64,000 nt of DNA from Sebastes aleutianus (GCA_916700875.1 CAKAKS010000039.1:7093544-7157543); one strand, 5' to 3'. Positions 24,263-36,018 are shown, counted from the stretch's first letter. Notes: generated by a model not told the origin, from the sequence alone. Program-made: numbers and translations.

Positions 24263-24914
24263 AACACATTGCATTCAGAGGCTGTAGTGTTAGAAAATCA
24301 AACCTAGAAGATAAATAATAAGAAATTGTAGATGCTGTGAAAACCACAGTGTCAATTTAGTCGTTTCTTAAATTAAAATATCAACTCAAATCTCAGATGT
24401 CAGAGTGCTCTTGAAGAAAAAGCATCCCACCCGGCGGCAACCACCACACAATTACCAGGCAATAATGTGTGATGTGTGTAAAAAACAACAACAAAGCTGA
24501 TAAATGTTCACTAAGATGGATTATGTATCTAAAGCACATTTAGGTCACTGCTAGTTGATTATCATCCTGTTGTGAAATGAGCTGAAACCTGGCAGTGATA
24601 AAAATCTATGAACAAAGGTGTCGTATAGGAAGATGTCAGCAGTGATGTAAAGTGAATGCAATTTGTAGTTAATATGCAAAACCACTTTATGGCCCTTCAA
24701 CACGTTATTAAACTGTGATCTGATGTTAGTCATAAACTTTTAAAGTGACATAACCCAAGCAATTTTATTATATTTTTGTTTTCATTACAGTTTTTTTTTA
24801 ATAAAAGATAGACATCACACTTAATGCTCTGGTATGTTTTTAAAGTGAAATAAAAATGTTAAAGTGCTATAACTCTAATGACTCCTAATATATTCAATGT
24901 AAAGGCAAAATTAT

Positions 24915-25100
24915 TAATATAGTACATTTCAGCAACAAGGCAATTCAAAGCGCTTTACATAAAACATTAAAAGCATCGAGAAACACGTTATAAAAGATAA
25001 AATAAGACAAAAAAACAAGATGAAATAGAATACACAGAATGCATAACATAAGACGTAAAATAAAACCTACTGAATAATAATAATAATATTAAAATCAGTC
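24915..25100. mobile_element. Interspersed repeat fragment (CAGCAACAAGGCAATTCAAAG)
   Basis: ACATTTCAGCAACAAGGCAA, then TTCAAAGCGCTTTACATAAA and ATTAAAAGCATCGAGAAACA, resemble a repeat widespread in fish genomes. A-rich, non-coding. Confidence 0.5.
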
Positions 25101-25150
25101 TACTCTATTCTTATCTTTTCTACATTAGTGTTGGAGATTTGAATTTCTTA

Positions 25151-26312
25151 ACCCTCCCGTTGTCTTCGGGTCAAATTTGACCCATTTTCAAACTTCATTA
25201 TATCATAAATATGGATGTCTTTCACCTAATTGCCCCAAAATTACATGGATGGTTCCCTTATATGGTCTTTGCAAAAGGAAATAATGACCACTACTTTTGT
25301 TGCATTATGGGTATTTTATTCAAAATTATAGCACCTGTGGTGTTCCCGGGTCAATTTTGACCCGGTGGTGCAATGTGTCACACTGTCATTAAAGGGACTA
25401 TTTGTAACTTTCAGAAATGCTTCTTAACAGCGACACCTGTGGCAGTAATGTTAGCTGACCAGACGGAGATCTCTCCATGAATCAATGCTGATACTGTGTT
25501 TGCTTCTCCTGCCTCAGCACAGGCTCAGGCAGCGGGGCTCTGCAGCGAGAAACTCGTCTCCCTCCGCCCGCAGCCGGAATGAACAGGGAGACACCGGCAC
25601 CTGGTCGGTAACGAGACAACAACGTTTCTCTCTGAAGAGCCCCGTCACTTCCTTAGACACGGGAAACCTCTGTTGGTCTGGCGAAGCTGCAGCAGTTATA
25701 TCTGCACAAACGTCCACTGAATATTCACTAGATATTCTCAGCGCTAAACTAACTCTCCTGCAGTGTGGAGTGAGCGCGTGTTCACGTCTAGAGGTGGAGC
25801 GAGTACGCGAGAACGCGCGCGCTGTCTGAGTGAAGGCAAGCAGGCAGAGGAGCGGGGACGCCGGCAACACGCAAGCACGCATATGCGAGCGCGCATGTAT
25901 CCCGACCCGGTACATTTATACGCTTAGAAAGTTTCAAACAGTCCCTTTAAACATTTTTTTTATATTATAATATTTTTAATATTCGGACTTAACTTTGACA
26001 TATACCGGTCTGTGATAATCCCTCAAAATTATTCCTCCAATTTTGAGTATAGTCCAAATAATTCATAATTTCTGCATTTTTTTCCTAAAAAAACGAGGTT
26101 TAATTTCATATAAATTAGGTATATTGACCATGAATTCCAAAAAAAGTGTAAAACTTGTGGTAATGAGTTGGTATGAAGTTGGCCAAAAAGGTGTAATACA
26201 GAATTGGGTAATAATTTATAATGTATGCTTTAAAAACAGTCAAACCAGCCCGGGTCAATTTTGACCCGGGAAGACAGAAGTTGCATGGTCGACGGGAAGA
26301 CAACAAGAGGGT
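25151..26312. mobile_element. Inverted-repeat element rich in GGGTCAA/TTGACCC palindromes, interrupted by a TTAA element
   Basis: The left end ACCCTCCCGTTGTCTTC is mirrored by GAAGACAACAAGAGGGT at 26296-26312. Three palindromes lie inside: GGGTCAAATTTGACCC (25168-25183), GGGTCAATTTTGACCC (25348-25363) and a 22-bp one at 26249-26270 whose arms are CCCGGGTCAA and TTGACCCGGG. The second TTAA element has split the interior. Confidence 0.75.
25389..25950 (-). mobile_element. TTAA-flanked non-autonomous DNA transposon, copy 1, nested in another element
   Basis: TTAA at 25389-25392 and 25947-25950. It lies in the opposite orientation to copies 2-4 (left end AAAGGGACTATTTGTAAC, right end GTTTCAAACAGTCCCTTT). 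It is inserted inside the 25151-26312 element. A 133-codon minus-strand frame (25514-25915) includes VDVCADITAAASPDQQRFPV. Confidence 0.82.
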
Positions 26313-26689
26313 GAAGACGAAAACGTTGCCTCAAGTGCACCAATCAGCGCCTAAGTCTCTGCAGCTATGAATAAACACAACACAACCTACTGCCAGATGG
26401 TCTGCTTTGGGTATGTACGGGTGTATTTACTAGTACTTTATTAACAATGTGGTATTATTATATTTTTTTACAATTGTATCTTATAACCTTGGGCTGCATG
26501 GTTTACATATTTAGTGTGTGATTTAAACATTTGACTGACTCTCAAACTTTCTTTTAACATTTTATCAAGATAAATATTGTTGGTAGTTAACATTTTATTT
26601 GATCTCGTATTGCATAATGCTGCTGTGCATGGCCACATATAAACGGATGGTGGATGTTATAATTAAATCATTGCATCAATGTTTTGCTG

Positions 26690-26877
26690 CGACTGTAGAA
26701 ACATGGCGGCTGGCTTCTTCCCGCTTCGTCTGTAGATATAAACGGCTCATTCTAAGGTAATAAAAACACAACGATTCATATTTTCAGGTGATTAATCACT
26801 AAAGAAAACATACTTATTAATATTATATTCCATTTCGGCCAATAGATACCCCTAAATGTTACACACTGTTCCTTTAA
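26690..26877 (+). mobile_element. Partial TTAA-type element (right half of family AGGTCCAGTGTGTAGG)
   Basis: TGTAGAAACATGGCGGCTGG, AACGGCTCATTCTAAGGTAA, AAACATACTTATTAATATTA and GTTACACACTGTTCCTTTAA correspond to the right half of 23697-24152. Confidence 0.75.
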
Positions 26878-28029
26878 AGGGCAACTTTGTAATGCAGCAT
26901 GTTACATTCGAGGGTAAGTTACAGAGTAAATAATTACTTTTATTTAGGCAACGCTGTTTGGTACCGAGAACAAACATCGCTGTAAGGGAAATAATGCAGC
27001 CAAAGTTAACACGGTGATTATTTCAGGAGCCTAAAGCAACTGTCAATGTTCAGTCCAGTCAAACAGAAAACAGGCTTCAGCGGACGCATCAATGCCTCGA
27101 TATTCTCCACACGCCAGATTAAAGCCATTATTTACTGTATTCTGTCTTGGGAACTTAGATGTTGATTCTAATTTCAACAATCTTCTCTTGGGAACGACTT
27201 CATTAAGGGAAAAAGTTCCCCGTCAGCTTCTCTGAGCGGCAAATAACCTGGAACCATTAGCAGCCATGATGATGAGTGACAGTCAGCTGACTACTGATAC
27301 ACCACGGGAATGCAATTATACATCAGGGGGCTGGTGTGTACTTTAGATATTCATGTGTGCTTTGGAGACAAGCTAAGCTAATTCATGAATAGATGAATAA
27401 ATCAATTAAAAATTGATGAGGCGACGCAAAGTCCTGCTCAAAGACATCCACGGGTGACTGGTCTCTTGGCGTTGCGCTGCATGACCTTCTTCTCACTGAA
27501 ATATGAATATGGATTTCCTGCCTGAGAAATCAGCGCCGAATGTGTCAGAACAAGTCTTAATTAACGGTTTTAAAAGTTCAAGTTGCTCCGAGAGCATTCT
27601 GAGGTCGACAGATGACACTTTAGACCCTCGTAAATACAGGAGATGGGGAGGAGGGTGAGGAGCGAGAAAGAGATTGAATTTTCTTTAGCAGTTTGACACA
27701 GCCTCGTCTTATCCCGCTGATAACGGATGCAAATTACTATTTCCTCCATCTGGAACGCATTAAAAAGCAGATCCTATCATATTTAGCTGCCAAACAAAGT
27801 TAGGACTATGACTATAACTTGGTGCATGGCAAGCCTTGCAGCCAGATAGAGAATGAGTAACAGCCACAGTTACGAACACACAAGTGTCAAAGTCCAATCT
27901 AATGTCGGATTGATGTCATCGCTGAGTGATTTCAAGTTTTTAAACCTTTGTTCCAAAAAACTTTGTTCCCAGTTTGCTCTCTTTCTTTCACATGTAAAAA
28001 ATAAGCAGCGATGGAAAATAACTGCGTGC
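26878..28029. other. Unique non-coding stretch
   Basis: Between repeats; 27180-27300 and 27420-27740 have balanced composition and no repeat signature. No frame with protein-like character. Confidence 0.45.
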
Positions 28030-28558
28030 ATTCATTTAAGTACTTTTACTTGAGTATTTACATTTTATGCTACTTTATACTTTTAACTCCACTACATTTA
28101 TCTGTCAGCTGGAGTTACTTTTCAGTTAAGAATATAAGATTAAATTAGTGTTTCCCAACTTTCTGGCTTGCATCAGGTTGTAATTCCTTGTCAGAGATAA
28201 GAGAAAGAGATATTTCCCATCTAAATTTCTCATGTCTTAATTTAAATAACAGTTTGAGGCGCCTAAGAGGTAAAACTCTCCAATACCTCACAAAAAAAGA
28301 AAGGAAATTAATATGAATATAGATTTGTGTAGCAAAACGTTTCTTCAGTCCGACCCCTCGGATTAGATTTATCTTGTGATCTTTGGAGCTCTTTGGGGCT
28401 CGACTCCTGCAGTAGGTTGGGAACCCCTGACTAAATTATAAAATAGTTAAAACTAGCTCAACCTTGACCAGCTACAACAGGAAATGTGCTGCTTACACAT
28501 TGTTGCATCAGTATTAACAATCTACTAATGTAATATAAAGTAAGAAATCAGTTACCAC
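28030..28558. mobile_element. Widespread teleost repeat carrying a nested hAT-like element
   Basis: TTAAGTACTTTTACTTGAGT, then TTTTATGCTACTTTATACTT and CTCCACTACATTTATCTGTC, belong to the same family as 58545-59690. The continuation (TTGACCAGCTACAACAGGAA, then GTATTAACAATCTACTAATG) resumes after the nested element at 28148-28430. Confidence 0.78.
28148..28430. mobile_element. Nested hAT-like miniature element (GGTTCCCAAC ends)
   Basis: Ends GTGTTTCCCAAC and GTTGGGAACCCCTGA are inverted repeats typical of hAT/Charlie-type elements (CAGTGGTTCCCAAC). Flanks TTAAATTA (28140-28147) and CTAAATTA (28431-28438) are a 7-of-8 match for the 8-bp target duplication. Confidence 0.8.
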
Positions 28559-28571
28559 TTTTTTTTGCAGA

Positions 28572-29505
28572 ATGAGTATTATCACTGTTGGGAGCATTTC
28601 TATTGCCTCCGCACGGTTCTCAACATGGCAACAGCTGAGCCAGCAGCTCGCAGCTAACAGCACTAACAGTGAAAACAACGGCAACAGTGCTGACAGAGCT
28701 AACAGTGTTAACCTGGGGGGGAGTGAGGGAGGGTGGGTGAAACCTGGTATTAAGACAAGGATAGCGAGGATAGCGTGTCAGTGGAACGTTTTGCCTCGCC
28801 GAAGCGTGAATATGACACGCATGTATGAAGGTGCAGTACAACCATTGGGCAACAAAACCACTCACTTAGGTTTAGACAACAAAACCATTTAGTTCAATTT
28901 AGGAAAAACGTCATGGTTGGCCTTAAAATAAGTACGTAAACTAAGTAAAATACGTACGGAAACAATGTTACATAAGTACAGAAAACACGTCACAAACGTC
29001 ACTAACGCCACTAACGCAACTAACCTCACTAACGTAACTTACAAAAACAAACATCGGTCTCGAACAATGGTCTCCTGGTTGAAAGTACTTTGTTTGTTGG
29101 ACCCCACCCCCTTCCTTTCCTGCCCAAACAGTACAGTTAGTACAGACTACATGACGTACAAATGGCACGCCAAAAGCAAGAACAGAGTTCTTAATGCATG
29201 CTTTTGCCTTGCACATTATCGTGTCATTCATACGCCTTTTGGTGCAATTGGGCTGGTGGGTGCTACGCTTCCGTGACGACACCGTTGGTCGGGATGACGT
29301 TATCAGCTGTAATCGCCGTATGAGAGCAGTGCAGAGTGGCGGCCATGAGCTAGCCAGTGAGGCACACTTACATGCAAGAACATGCACTAAGAGCACACAC
29401 GGCCGGCCCAGCTATATATCACCAAAGCACAGAGAAGCTCTGATTACAACACACACAGAGGGAGAGTGACTTCATTCTCTGCTCAGGTAGACATTACTCC
29501 TATAT
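28572..29505 (+). mobile_element. Interspersed repeat, copy with a 515-bp insertion
   Basis: Segments 28572-28739 and 29255-29505 together match 1676-2034 in inverted orientation: GAGCATTTCTATTGCCTCC, CAGAGCTAACAGTGTTAACC and GGTCGGGATGACG at one side; GAGAGTGACTTCATTCTCTG and AGGTAGACATTACTCC at the other. The 28740-29254 stretch is absent from the other copy. Confidence 0.85.
28740..29254. mobile_element. 515-bp insertion flanked by the 8-bp direct repeat GGTGGGTG
   Basis: GGTGGGTG occurs at 28732-28739 and again at 29255-29262, while the uninterrupted copy at 1.7-2.0 kb has it once. This is the signature of an insertion with an 8-bp target duplication, as made by hAT-type transposases. 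The insert contains a run of ACTAACG-type repeats (28990-29040). Its ends do not show clear inverted repeats, so the class is uncertain. Confidence 0.75.
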
Positions 29506-31082
29506 ATCTGAATAGTTGTTTGTTGCTATATTAATACTCTGGATATCGTATAAAGAACCTTTATGTGGGATTTTAAATGCAGAACGTTTAATTGTAATGA
29601 AATATTTTTATTTTATGGTACTAGTGGTTAAATAAAGGATCTGAGTACTTCTGTCAGCTCTGAAAATAGCATTAATTCCTGAGGCGATAAATGATTAATA
29701 CGAGACCTTGAGGTATGCAATGAGAGCGATGATTGTGCAAGAAAAAAGAAAAAAAAAGAAGTCAATACTTTCCCTGATCTCCTCCATACATCATGAGATT
29801 TCCAATCACAGAGGGAAAGTAGTGGATCATGGCAGCAGTTGAGATTTTGCCTTCATCTCCGGCAGCCGGCGGCACTTTACATCACCACCACGGCCGAACC
29901 GGAGCTCAATCCATTAGCTTGTCAGAAACTTTGAATTGAAATTGATTCCCCTTGCCGTAATTCTTCATCTGTCTCGATTATTTATTGTTGTGACAATAGA
30001 GTCGGTGCTTTTGTGTTGGGTTTTGATTTTTGGGTGCAGAATTAGAATTCAGACAAAGGCGTGAACGGACCCCAAAAACACCAGAATACAGATCTGTCTG
30101 GACCAACAGCTGGGGGAAAAGTCAGCTGGTTAAAATTAATTTACATCAGTGATTTAGTGTGTCTGGTTTGCATGTCCCCAAACTGATTAACAACATGTTT
30201 GGTATTCTTACATTTCTAGTCATTTGTCATTGTTGTAGCTGTTCCAGTGAACAAAAACAGCTTAAATAAAACAACAAGGATGCGACAACTGAGATTTTAA
30301 GGCAACATGTTTTTGAGGCGTTATTTCCTGGAGGAGAATTCTGTCTGACAGGTGACTGACAGCGTATATAATGCAGCGCTGATTATGAAAACACTCACCA
30401 AAAAAAAAACATTCAACTAAAAAAAACAGCAGTTATATGTTTACTGCAATTGATTATGTCACTCAAAGGAAGTATGAGTGGCAGCAAAAGGAGGAAAATG
30501 AGCTTTAAAGGGATAGTTCGGGTGTTTTGAAGTGGGGTTGTATAAGGCACTTATCCATAGTCAGTGTAATATGGTGCCTTCAAATGAAACTCAAGAGCTT
30601 GTGTTTACAACATGGGCAGTCGTGTACACAATATGCTTGACGTTCAAGTGGTAAAGCCGTGAGAACACCGTTGCTAAGCAACGGCAATGTTAACGTTTCC
30701 GTCAGCATCTAGAAGATACAGTGGACAATCATTCTAGCAAGCAGGCCCCGTTCACAGCAGTACATTGCTTTGCTTCCGTGCTGTAACTCCTGTCTGCTTC
30801 TCCAAACTGGGGGCGTGCCGACCGTCATCTACTGTAGGTAATATTCAGTTCAATTCAATTCAATTTATTTTTGTATAGCGTCAAATCACAACAGAAGTTA
30901 TCTCAAGACGCTTTATATATAGAGCAGGTCTTAGACCGTACACCATAGTTTAGAGACCCAACGAGATCCACCAAGCGCGCTGTGGACAGGAAAAACTCCC
31001 CGATTAGTGGGAAGAAACCTGGAGCAGAACCGGGCTCAGGGCGGGCGGCCATCTGCCGAGACCAGCTGGGGGGATAGATAGA

Positions 31083-31088
31083 TAGAGA

Positions 31089-31124
<36 letters not shown>
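31083..31124. repeat. GA microsatellite
   Basis: About 40 bp of GA dinucleotides with two interruptions. Confidence 0.97.
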
Positions 31125-31126
<2 letters not shown>

Positions 31127-31599
31127 AGCAGCCACAATAATAGCCTAGCAGCTGTAATAGCCAATACAAGTAGGACTGATAACACAAAACCAATAGTGGT
31201 GGATGGAAAGAGTGATAATACAACTATCGGAATTGATATCATTGGGTCGTCCTCAGACGGGCTTTCAAGCGGAGCTTCCAGCTGTCTCAGTCCACCATAC
31301 ATCTGGCTAGCTCGCCAGCACTGTCCAGCATCTCTCCTTAGTACGTCCATGTAAGTTGGTGTGGGACGTTCCTGTGATCGATGCCCGTGCGTTGGTTCCC
31401 GCAGCATCGGCATGCTTGCTTGGAGTTATTGATGTCTTTGGCAGTGACCGAGAAGTGTTATTCTCCAGGCTGCCACTTTGTCACTAAGTGTTGGTAATCC
31501 CTCGTTAGCATTGGTAGTCCCTCGTACGGACGTAGTTAATTAATGATGGTAGTAGTTGGTGTCAAGCATGCCCCAGACGCGGTAGCAGATGCAGCCACA

Positions 31600-31735
31600 A
31601 TTCCTGGAGACATCCAGATCCAGGTGAAACCCCGCTCCAAGTGTACCCCTGCTTCCAGGTATAACCTCGCTCCAGGTGTGACCCCGCTCCAGGTATGACC
31701 TCGCTCCAGGTATGACCCCGCTCCACGGTTACCTG
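31600..31735. repeat. GC-rich minisatellite, unit about 15-16 bp
   Basis: About seven or eight copies of a unit like CCCCGCTCCAGGTATGA, with CCTCGCTCCAGG variants. A 100-codon minus-strand frame reads through it as WSGVTPG/LERGYTW-type repeats; that is a by-product of the array. Confidence 0.93.
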
Positions 31736-31889
31736 CGAGACAGGGAGGCACAAGGACTCCCGGGAAGGAATGAAGTTAGTAACAATGAATGGGACATGAG
31801 TATATACAGAAGGAGAGACTATGCACTGACTATGGATTAAATACCTCATACAACCCCACTTCAAAACACCCGAACTATCCCTTTAATGT

Positions 31890-33600
31890 GACATGCTTGT
31901 GAGGCATTATTTCCCGGAGGAGACTTCTGGTATTTTAAGTGGGTGACAAGTGATTGTTATAGTGCAGTATAAAAACACTCACCAAAAAACTAAACCAAAA
32001 ACAGCAGTTATGTGTTTACTACGATGGATTATGTCACTCAGGGGAAGTGTGAGTGGCAGCAAATGGAGGTAGACGAGCCTTAATATCATGTTAAGAAAGT
32101 GAAACAGTAGGTGGTGATCTAAAAGACTGTCACAAAAGCAAACAAGGACACAGTGTCACGTAGGTGAAGTAGATGACACAGTTCAGCAGCACCGCAGAGG
32201 AGGAGGAGGAGGAGTGAATGATCCTGGATGAATGATGTCTGCAGACAATGCGGCAGGATGTATCCTAACCTATCTGCCTCTTAACAAAACTCACTGTGAG
32301 TCCTTCACTGAATGAATGAATGAATGGATAAATGCACGAGTAAAATACGTTACGGTGATAATGGGTTACAAATAGACACTGTTTTAAAGGGCCAAAGTTT
32401 TGGAACCGTTGACTTACACTGTGATTAATTCATATTTTTCGCTCTCAAATATATGATCTGATGTTTCTGCAGAGCGTCTGACTGAAAGGGAAAATCTGAC
32501 ACCAGTTTTCAAGGCCGTTAATTAAAGATTTCTATGTATTGATACTGAAGTGAAGTACGCTTGCTTCAGGGGCTAAAGTGGGTTAAGAACATTTCAATGA
32601 ACTTACTTTGTATTTACACATAAAATTCTTCTCAAAATGTGGTCAATTAAACTGCTGTTTGTATGTTTAATTATAGATCACTAAAGGCTGGACTTGGAAT
32701 TAAAAGTGTTTTTCTGCAAAAGATGTAGTTCTGAGATGTTGAGCAGCTAAGATTTGCGTACCAGCTGGCAAAGCTGTTACACCGTGTACTTTATTTTTGT
32801 TTTTGAAATATTTAATCCCCAAAAGTTGCTTTTAAAAACAAATATATAACACCAGATAAGCATAAAGAGATATTCAAACATTGTGAATAACTCCATTTTG
32901 ATTAAAGGACTGAGCCCTGTACTGTAATTACAATTGTTTCAGTGATATTTTTATCACAGGTATAATAACTGTTCGCCCAGTTACAATGCTCCCCCTCTCT
33001 ATACTGCCCATTGCTGTATTTCTAACTGCCTGCACCATAATTACATGCTTGAAAGGCGTGAAGGGTAGCCATTAATGTCAGCCTTGTCAGTGTAAAAGGT
33101 GAATGCAGAGTTATAACACGAGCTAAAGGGAAACTCTGGCACCCAATCAGCTGTCGAAGCTCCTGCTGTGTTCCTGCTCCGTCCCCACAGAGATGAGGTC
33201 TGAATATTTCATAACCGATCATTTGAAGGGTTGCGAGAGCTCCCAGCGTGACTAAATATTCAGTGAACTGCAACTCACATTTTAACCCGGTGGAACGGGA
33301 TGAAAGGCAGCGTCGTGGACGAGACGTGAGCCGCTCCTCTTCACCTGGAGGCCCGGCCAGAACTCCCTCTGTGACGATTCTCGGGGTCAGGTTTTCTGAA
33401 ATGAGATAAATTATTCAGTAATGAATTTAAAACACCTTTAATTGATGTTAATAGTAGTGGTCAATATTATACCAGAGTTTCTAAATCTTCAGGGAGGGAT
33501 CTCAAGGTGCACTTGATATGCAGACATGTTAATTTATTAGTTTTAATGCTAAAACACTTTGAGTTTTAGAAATTATAGATATATTTTTATATCACGTAAA
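31890..33600. other. Unique non-coding stretch; 33030-33390 may be a conserved element
   Basis: 33030-33390 has balanced composition, several homeodomain-like TAATTA/ATTA sites and no repeat signature. It contains an 83-codon minus-strand frame without recognisable motif. A segment at 31893-32080 (TGTGAGGCATTATTTCCCGG, then GTGTGAGTGGCAGCAAATGG) repeats 30308-30510 in the same orientation, on either side of the TTAA-flanked element. Confidence 0.5.
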
Positions 33601-33609
33601 TTGAATGTC

Positions 33610-33740
33610 TTTAGGTTTCTACAACAGCCACTGCTTTTACGTCCGGGAGTCGCTTTCAGTCAAATATGGCGGAAGCGTAGCCGCTGGCTGCTGATGTTGC
33701 AATGGAACAAACAATTGACTTTCACTTCTTTGCAATATAC
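33610..33740 (+). mobile_element. Interspersed repeat shared with 2755-2890 (inverted)
   Basis: ATATGGCGGAAGCGTAGCC, TGATGTTGCAATGGAAC and CAATATACGTTCTTAG are the reverse-complement counterparts of the 2.8-kb copy. Confidence 0.65.
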
Positions 33741-33970
33741 GTTCTTAGTTGAAGGGGACAAAAACAGGATTATAAAAAAAGTGTTGTGTGCCCCCAATCC
33801 CCAGTGGAAATGATGTCCTTGTTTCTTTGACAAATTTGAGCATTACAATTAAAAAACTACAACTCAGGTGTGAAGGCAAAGCTTGAAAGGTTTTGTGAAA
33901 GGCCAGAAAATACAGAGAAACCCTGCATTACAGTAATAATCTCAAAGATTCTCATTTAAATAAATATCTG

Positions 33971-34490
33971 TTAAAGGGACTGTTTGTGACTTTTTAAGCG
34001 TATAAATGTACCGGGTCAGGCGCGCTCGCGTGTCGCCTTCACTCACACACCGCGCGCGTTCTCGCTCAGCTCGCTCCACCTCTAGACGTGAACGCGCGCT
34101 CACTCCACACTGCAGAAGAGTTAGTTTAGCTCTGAGAATATCTAGTGAATGTACAGTGGACGTTTGTGCAGAAATAACTGCTGCAGCTCCTCCAGACCAA
34201 CAGAGGTTTCCCCTGTCTTGTGAAGTGACGGGGCTCCGCAGCGAGAAACGTTATCGCCTCCGACTCGCTGCGGAGCCCCGCTGCCTTAGCCGGGGCTGAA
34301 GCGGCGGGGCTAAGGCAGGAAAAGCCAACACTAGTGTCAGCATTGATTCATGGAGAGACCTTCGTCTGGTCAGCTAACATTACTGCCAAGCAGGTGAAAT
34401 ATAGAGTGATATTGAGGTTTTAGCTGACGTGTGTCGCCACAGGTGTCGCTGTTAACAAGCATTTCTGAAAGTTACAAATAGTCCCTTTAA
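33971..34490 (+). mobile_element. TTAA-flanked non-autonomous DNA transposon, copy 2
   Basis: TTAA at 33971-33974 and 34487-34490, ends AAAGGGACTGTTTGTGAC and GTTACAAATAGTCCCTTT. The interior has a 97-codon open frame (34006-34299) containing VDVCAEITAAAPPDQQRFPL, which recurs in diverged form in copies 1 and 4. It resembles no protein I know and is probably incidental. Confidence 0.8.
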
Positions 34491-35425
34491 GTCACCATCT
34501 ATCGCCGAATGAGGTAACACAATGACGATTCAGCCTAAGGCCCACTGATGAAAGCTCCTTGCATTTGCATTATTACGAACTGGGTGTCTATGGCGACATT
34601 CAAAGGAAAGTAGACACTGTTTGGGTCTCTAGGAAGCGAGACCCCAAAAACACACCTGCAATCACCGCTTATCGCCATAGGTGGCTTCAAAGAGAACAAA
34701 ACGGAGATCTTGGCGATGGTGACTTTAAACTACTAAAGAGACCAACACCCAGCTAGAACGTTCTTCTGATGCGTCCTTGAGCAAGTCACTCAGTCTCTCT
34801 CTGCACTGGACGCACCATTTGGTTGCTCATCCTTCACATTGACCTCCTTAGACGGAGGTATTAATAAAGTCTCACATTATCATAATACTGGAACAGCAGC
34901 CAAAGTGGTTAGTGCTTTGGCCCCACAGTGTATTAATCTTGTTGATTTCTTGGTGCAGTTTGCATGTTGCACTCAGTCTGGTATAATGAAGGCTTGAATC
35001 GGCTCCAGCAACCTGTGACAGAAAAGCCTACTAGGCAGTGGTGGAATGTAAATAAGGACATTGTACTTATAAGCACAAATTCAAGGTTTATACTTCACTT
35101 CCCCACAACATCTCAGAGACAAATACCGTACTTTGTGTGACAGCTTTAGTTACTTTTCAGATTACAGTTTTTCATACCCTTCCTGTCCAGTGAAAACCAC
35201 GTATCTCCAAATTTGGTGATTTTGAATTTGATTTTTTACTGATAAACTGAAGGATGAATTGTTCCTTTATGTATTGAGAAACACTTTTCGTGTGAAAAGA
35301 GGTGCTGCAGCACAGCCGGTATGAGAAAAGTAAAGCATTATTTGAACTTTAAAGCATGTAAACATCTTTTAGTACAAAACCCAAAATACAAGTTTGCACC
35401 TGAAAACAAGCATAATAGGCCCTCT

Positions 35426-36018
35426 TTAAAGGTACTGTTTGTAACTTCTTACACGTATAAATCGGTTTCCCATGCGCGCTCGCTGTAATCTGTTCCAACA
35501 CAAACTACATTGGAAGCACCAAAACCAAAAAGTTATATCTAGTGAAGCCCATCTTGCAAAACAGTGCCAACTCTTCCTGCTCCAGCCCCCCGACCGCAGG
35601 CAGAAGACACAGGGGAGCTTTGGTCTCCAGGGCCGGAGTCGATGCTGCTCTGCTCCTCTGCCTGCTTGCCTTCACTCACACACCGCGCTCGTTCTCACTC
35701 GCTCCACCTCTTACGTGCATGCACGCACACTACACACTGCAGAAGACGGGAGTCTGAAGCAGGACATCACAGTATCAGCATTGATTCATGGAGAGACCTT
35801 TGTCTGGTCAGCTAACATTACAGCCAAGCAGGTGAAATATAGAGTGATATTGTGGTTTTAGCTGACGTGTGTCGCCTCACAGTTTTGACCGATGCTCGTT
35901 CATGTCTATGTAGAGCGAGCACAAGCGCGAGCAACAGGATGCTGACTTTCATTGGCTTAACGGCCACAGGTGTCGCTGTTAACAAGCAATTTCTGATTCT
36001 TACATAGAGTCCCTTTAA
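35426..36018 (+). mobile_element. TTAA-flanked non-autonomous DNA transposon, copy 3
   Basis: TTAA at 35426-35429 and 36015-36018. It opens AAAGGTACTGTTTGTAAC and ends near AGAGTCCCTTTAA. It shares its 5' CGCGCTCG region, the ATTCATGGAGAGACC segment and the GTGTCGCTGTTAACAAGC end with the other copies but lacks much of the middle (the stretch encoding VDVCAEI in others). Confidence 0.78.

Larger units (their letters stand above)
30505..31886. mobile_element. TTAA-flanked inverted-repeat element with internal composite repeats
   Basis: Flanked by TTAA (30505-30508 and 31883-31886). Its terminal inverted repeats run roughly 60 bp: AGGGATAGTTCGGGTGTTTT, then GAAGTGGGGTTGTAT, then CCATAGTCAGTG at the left, with the reverse complement at 31813-31882. 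The interior holds a stretch shared with 21700-21826 (inverted), a widespread fish repeat at 30845-31070 (GAAGTTATCTCAAGACGCTT, then GGGAAGAAACCTGGAGCAGA), a GA microsatellite and a minisatellite. Confidence 0.8.

Noticed and set aside
25514..25915. 133-codon minus-strand frame as a gene
   Set aside because: It lies wholly inside a TTAA element present four times. The recurrence reflects shared DNA unless a selection test shows otherwise.
28572..28892. 106-codon plus-strand frame with SANSTNSENNGNSADRANS
   Set aside because: Comes from an interspersed repeat; the copy at 1.7-2.0 kb does not preserve a matching long frame.
31562..31864. Frame with repeated LERGYTW/WSGVTPG units
   Set aside because: Translation of a 15-16-bp minisatellite inside a transposon.
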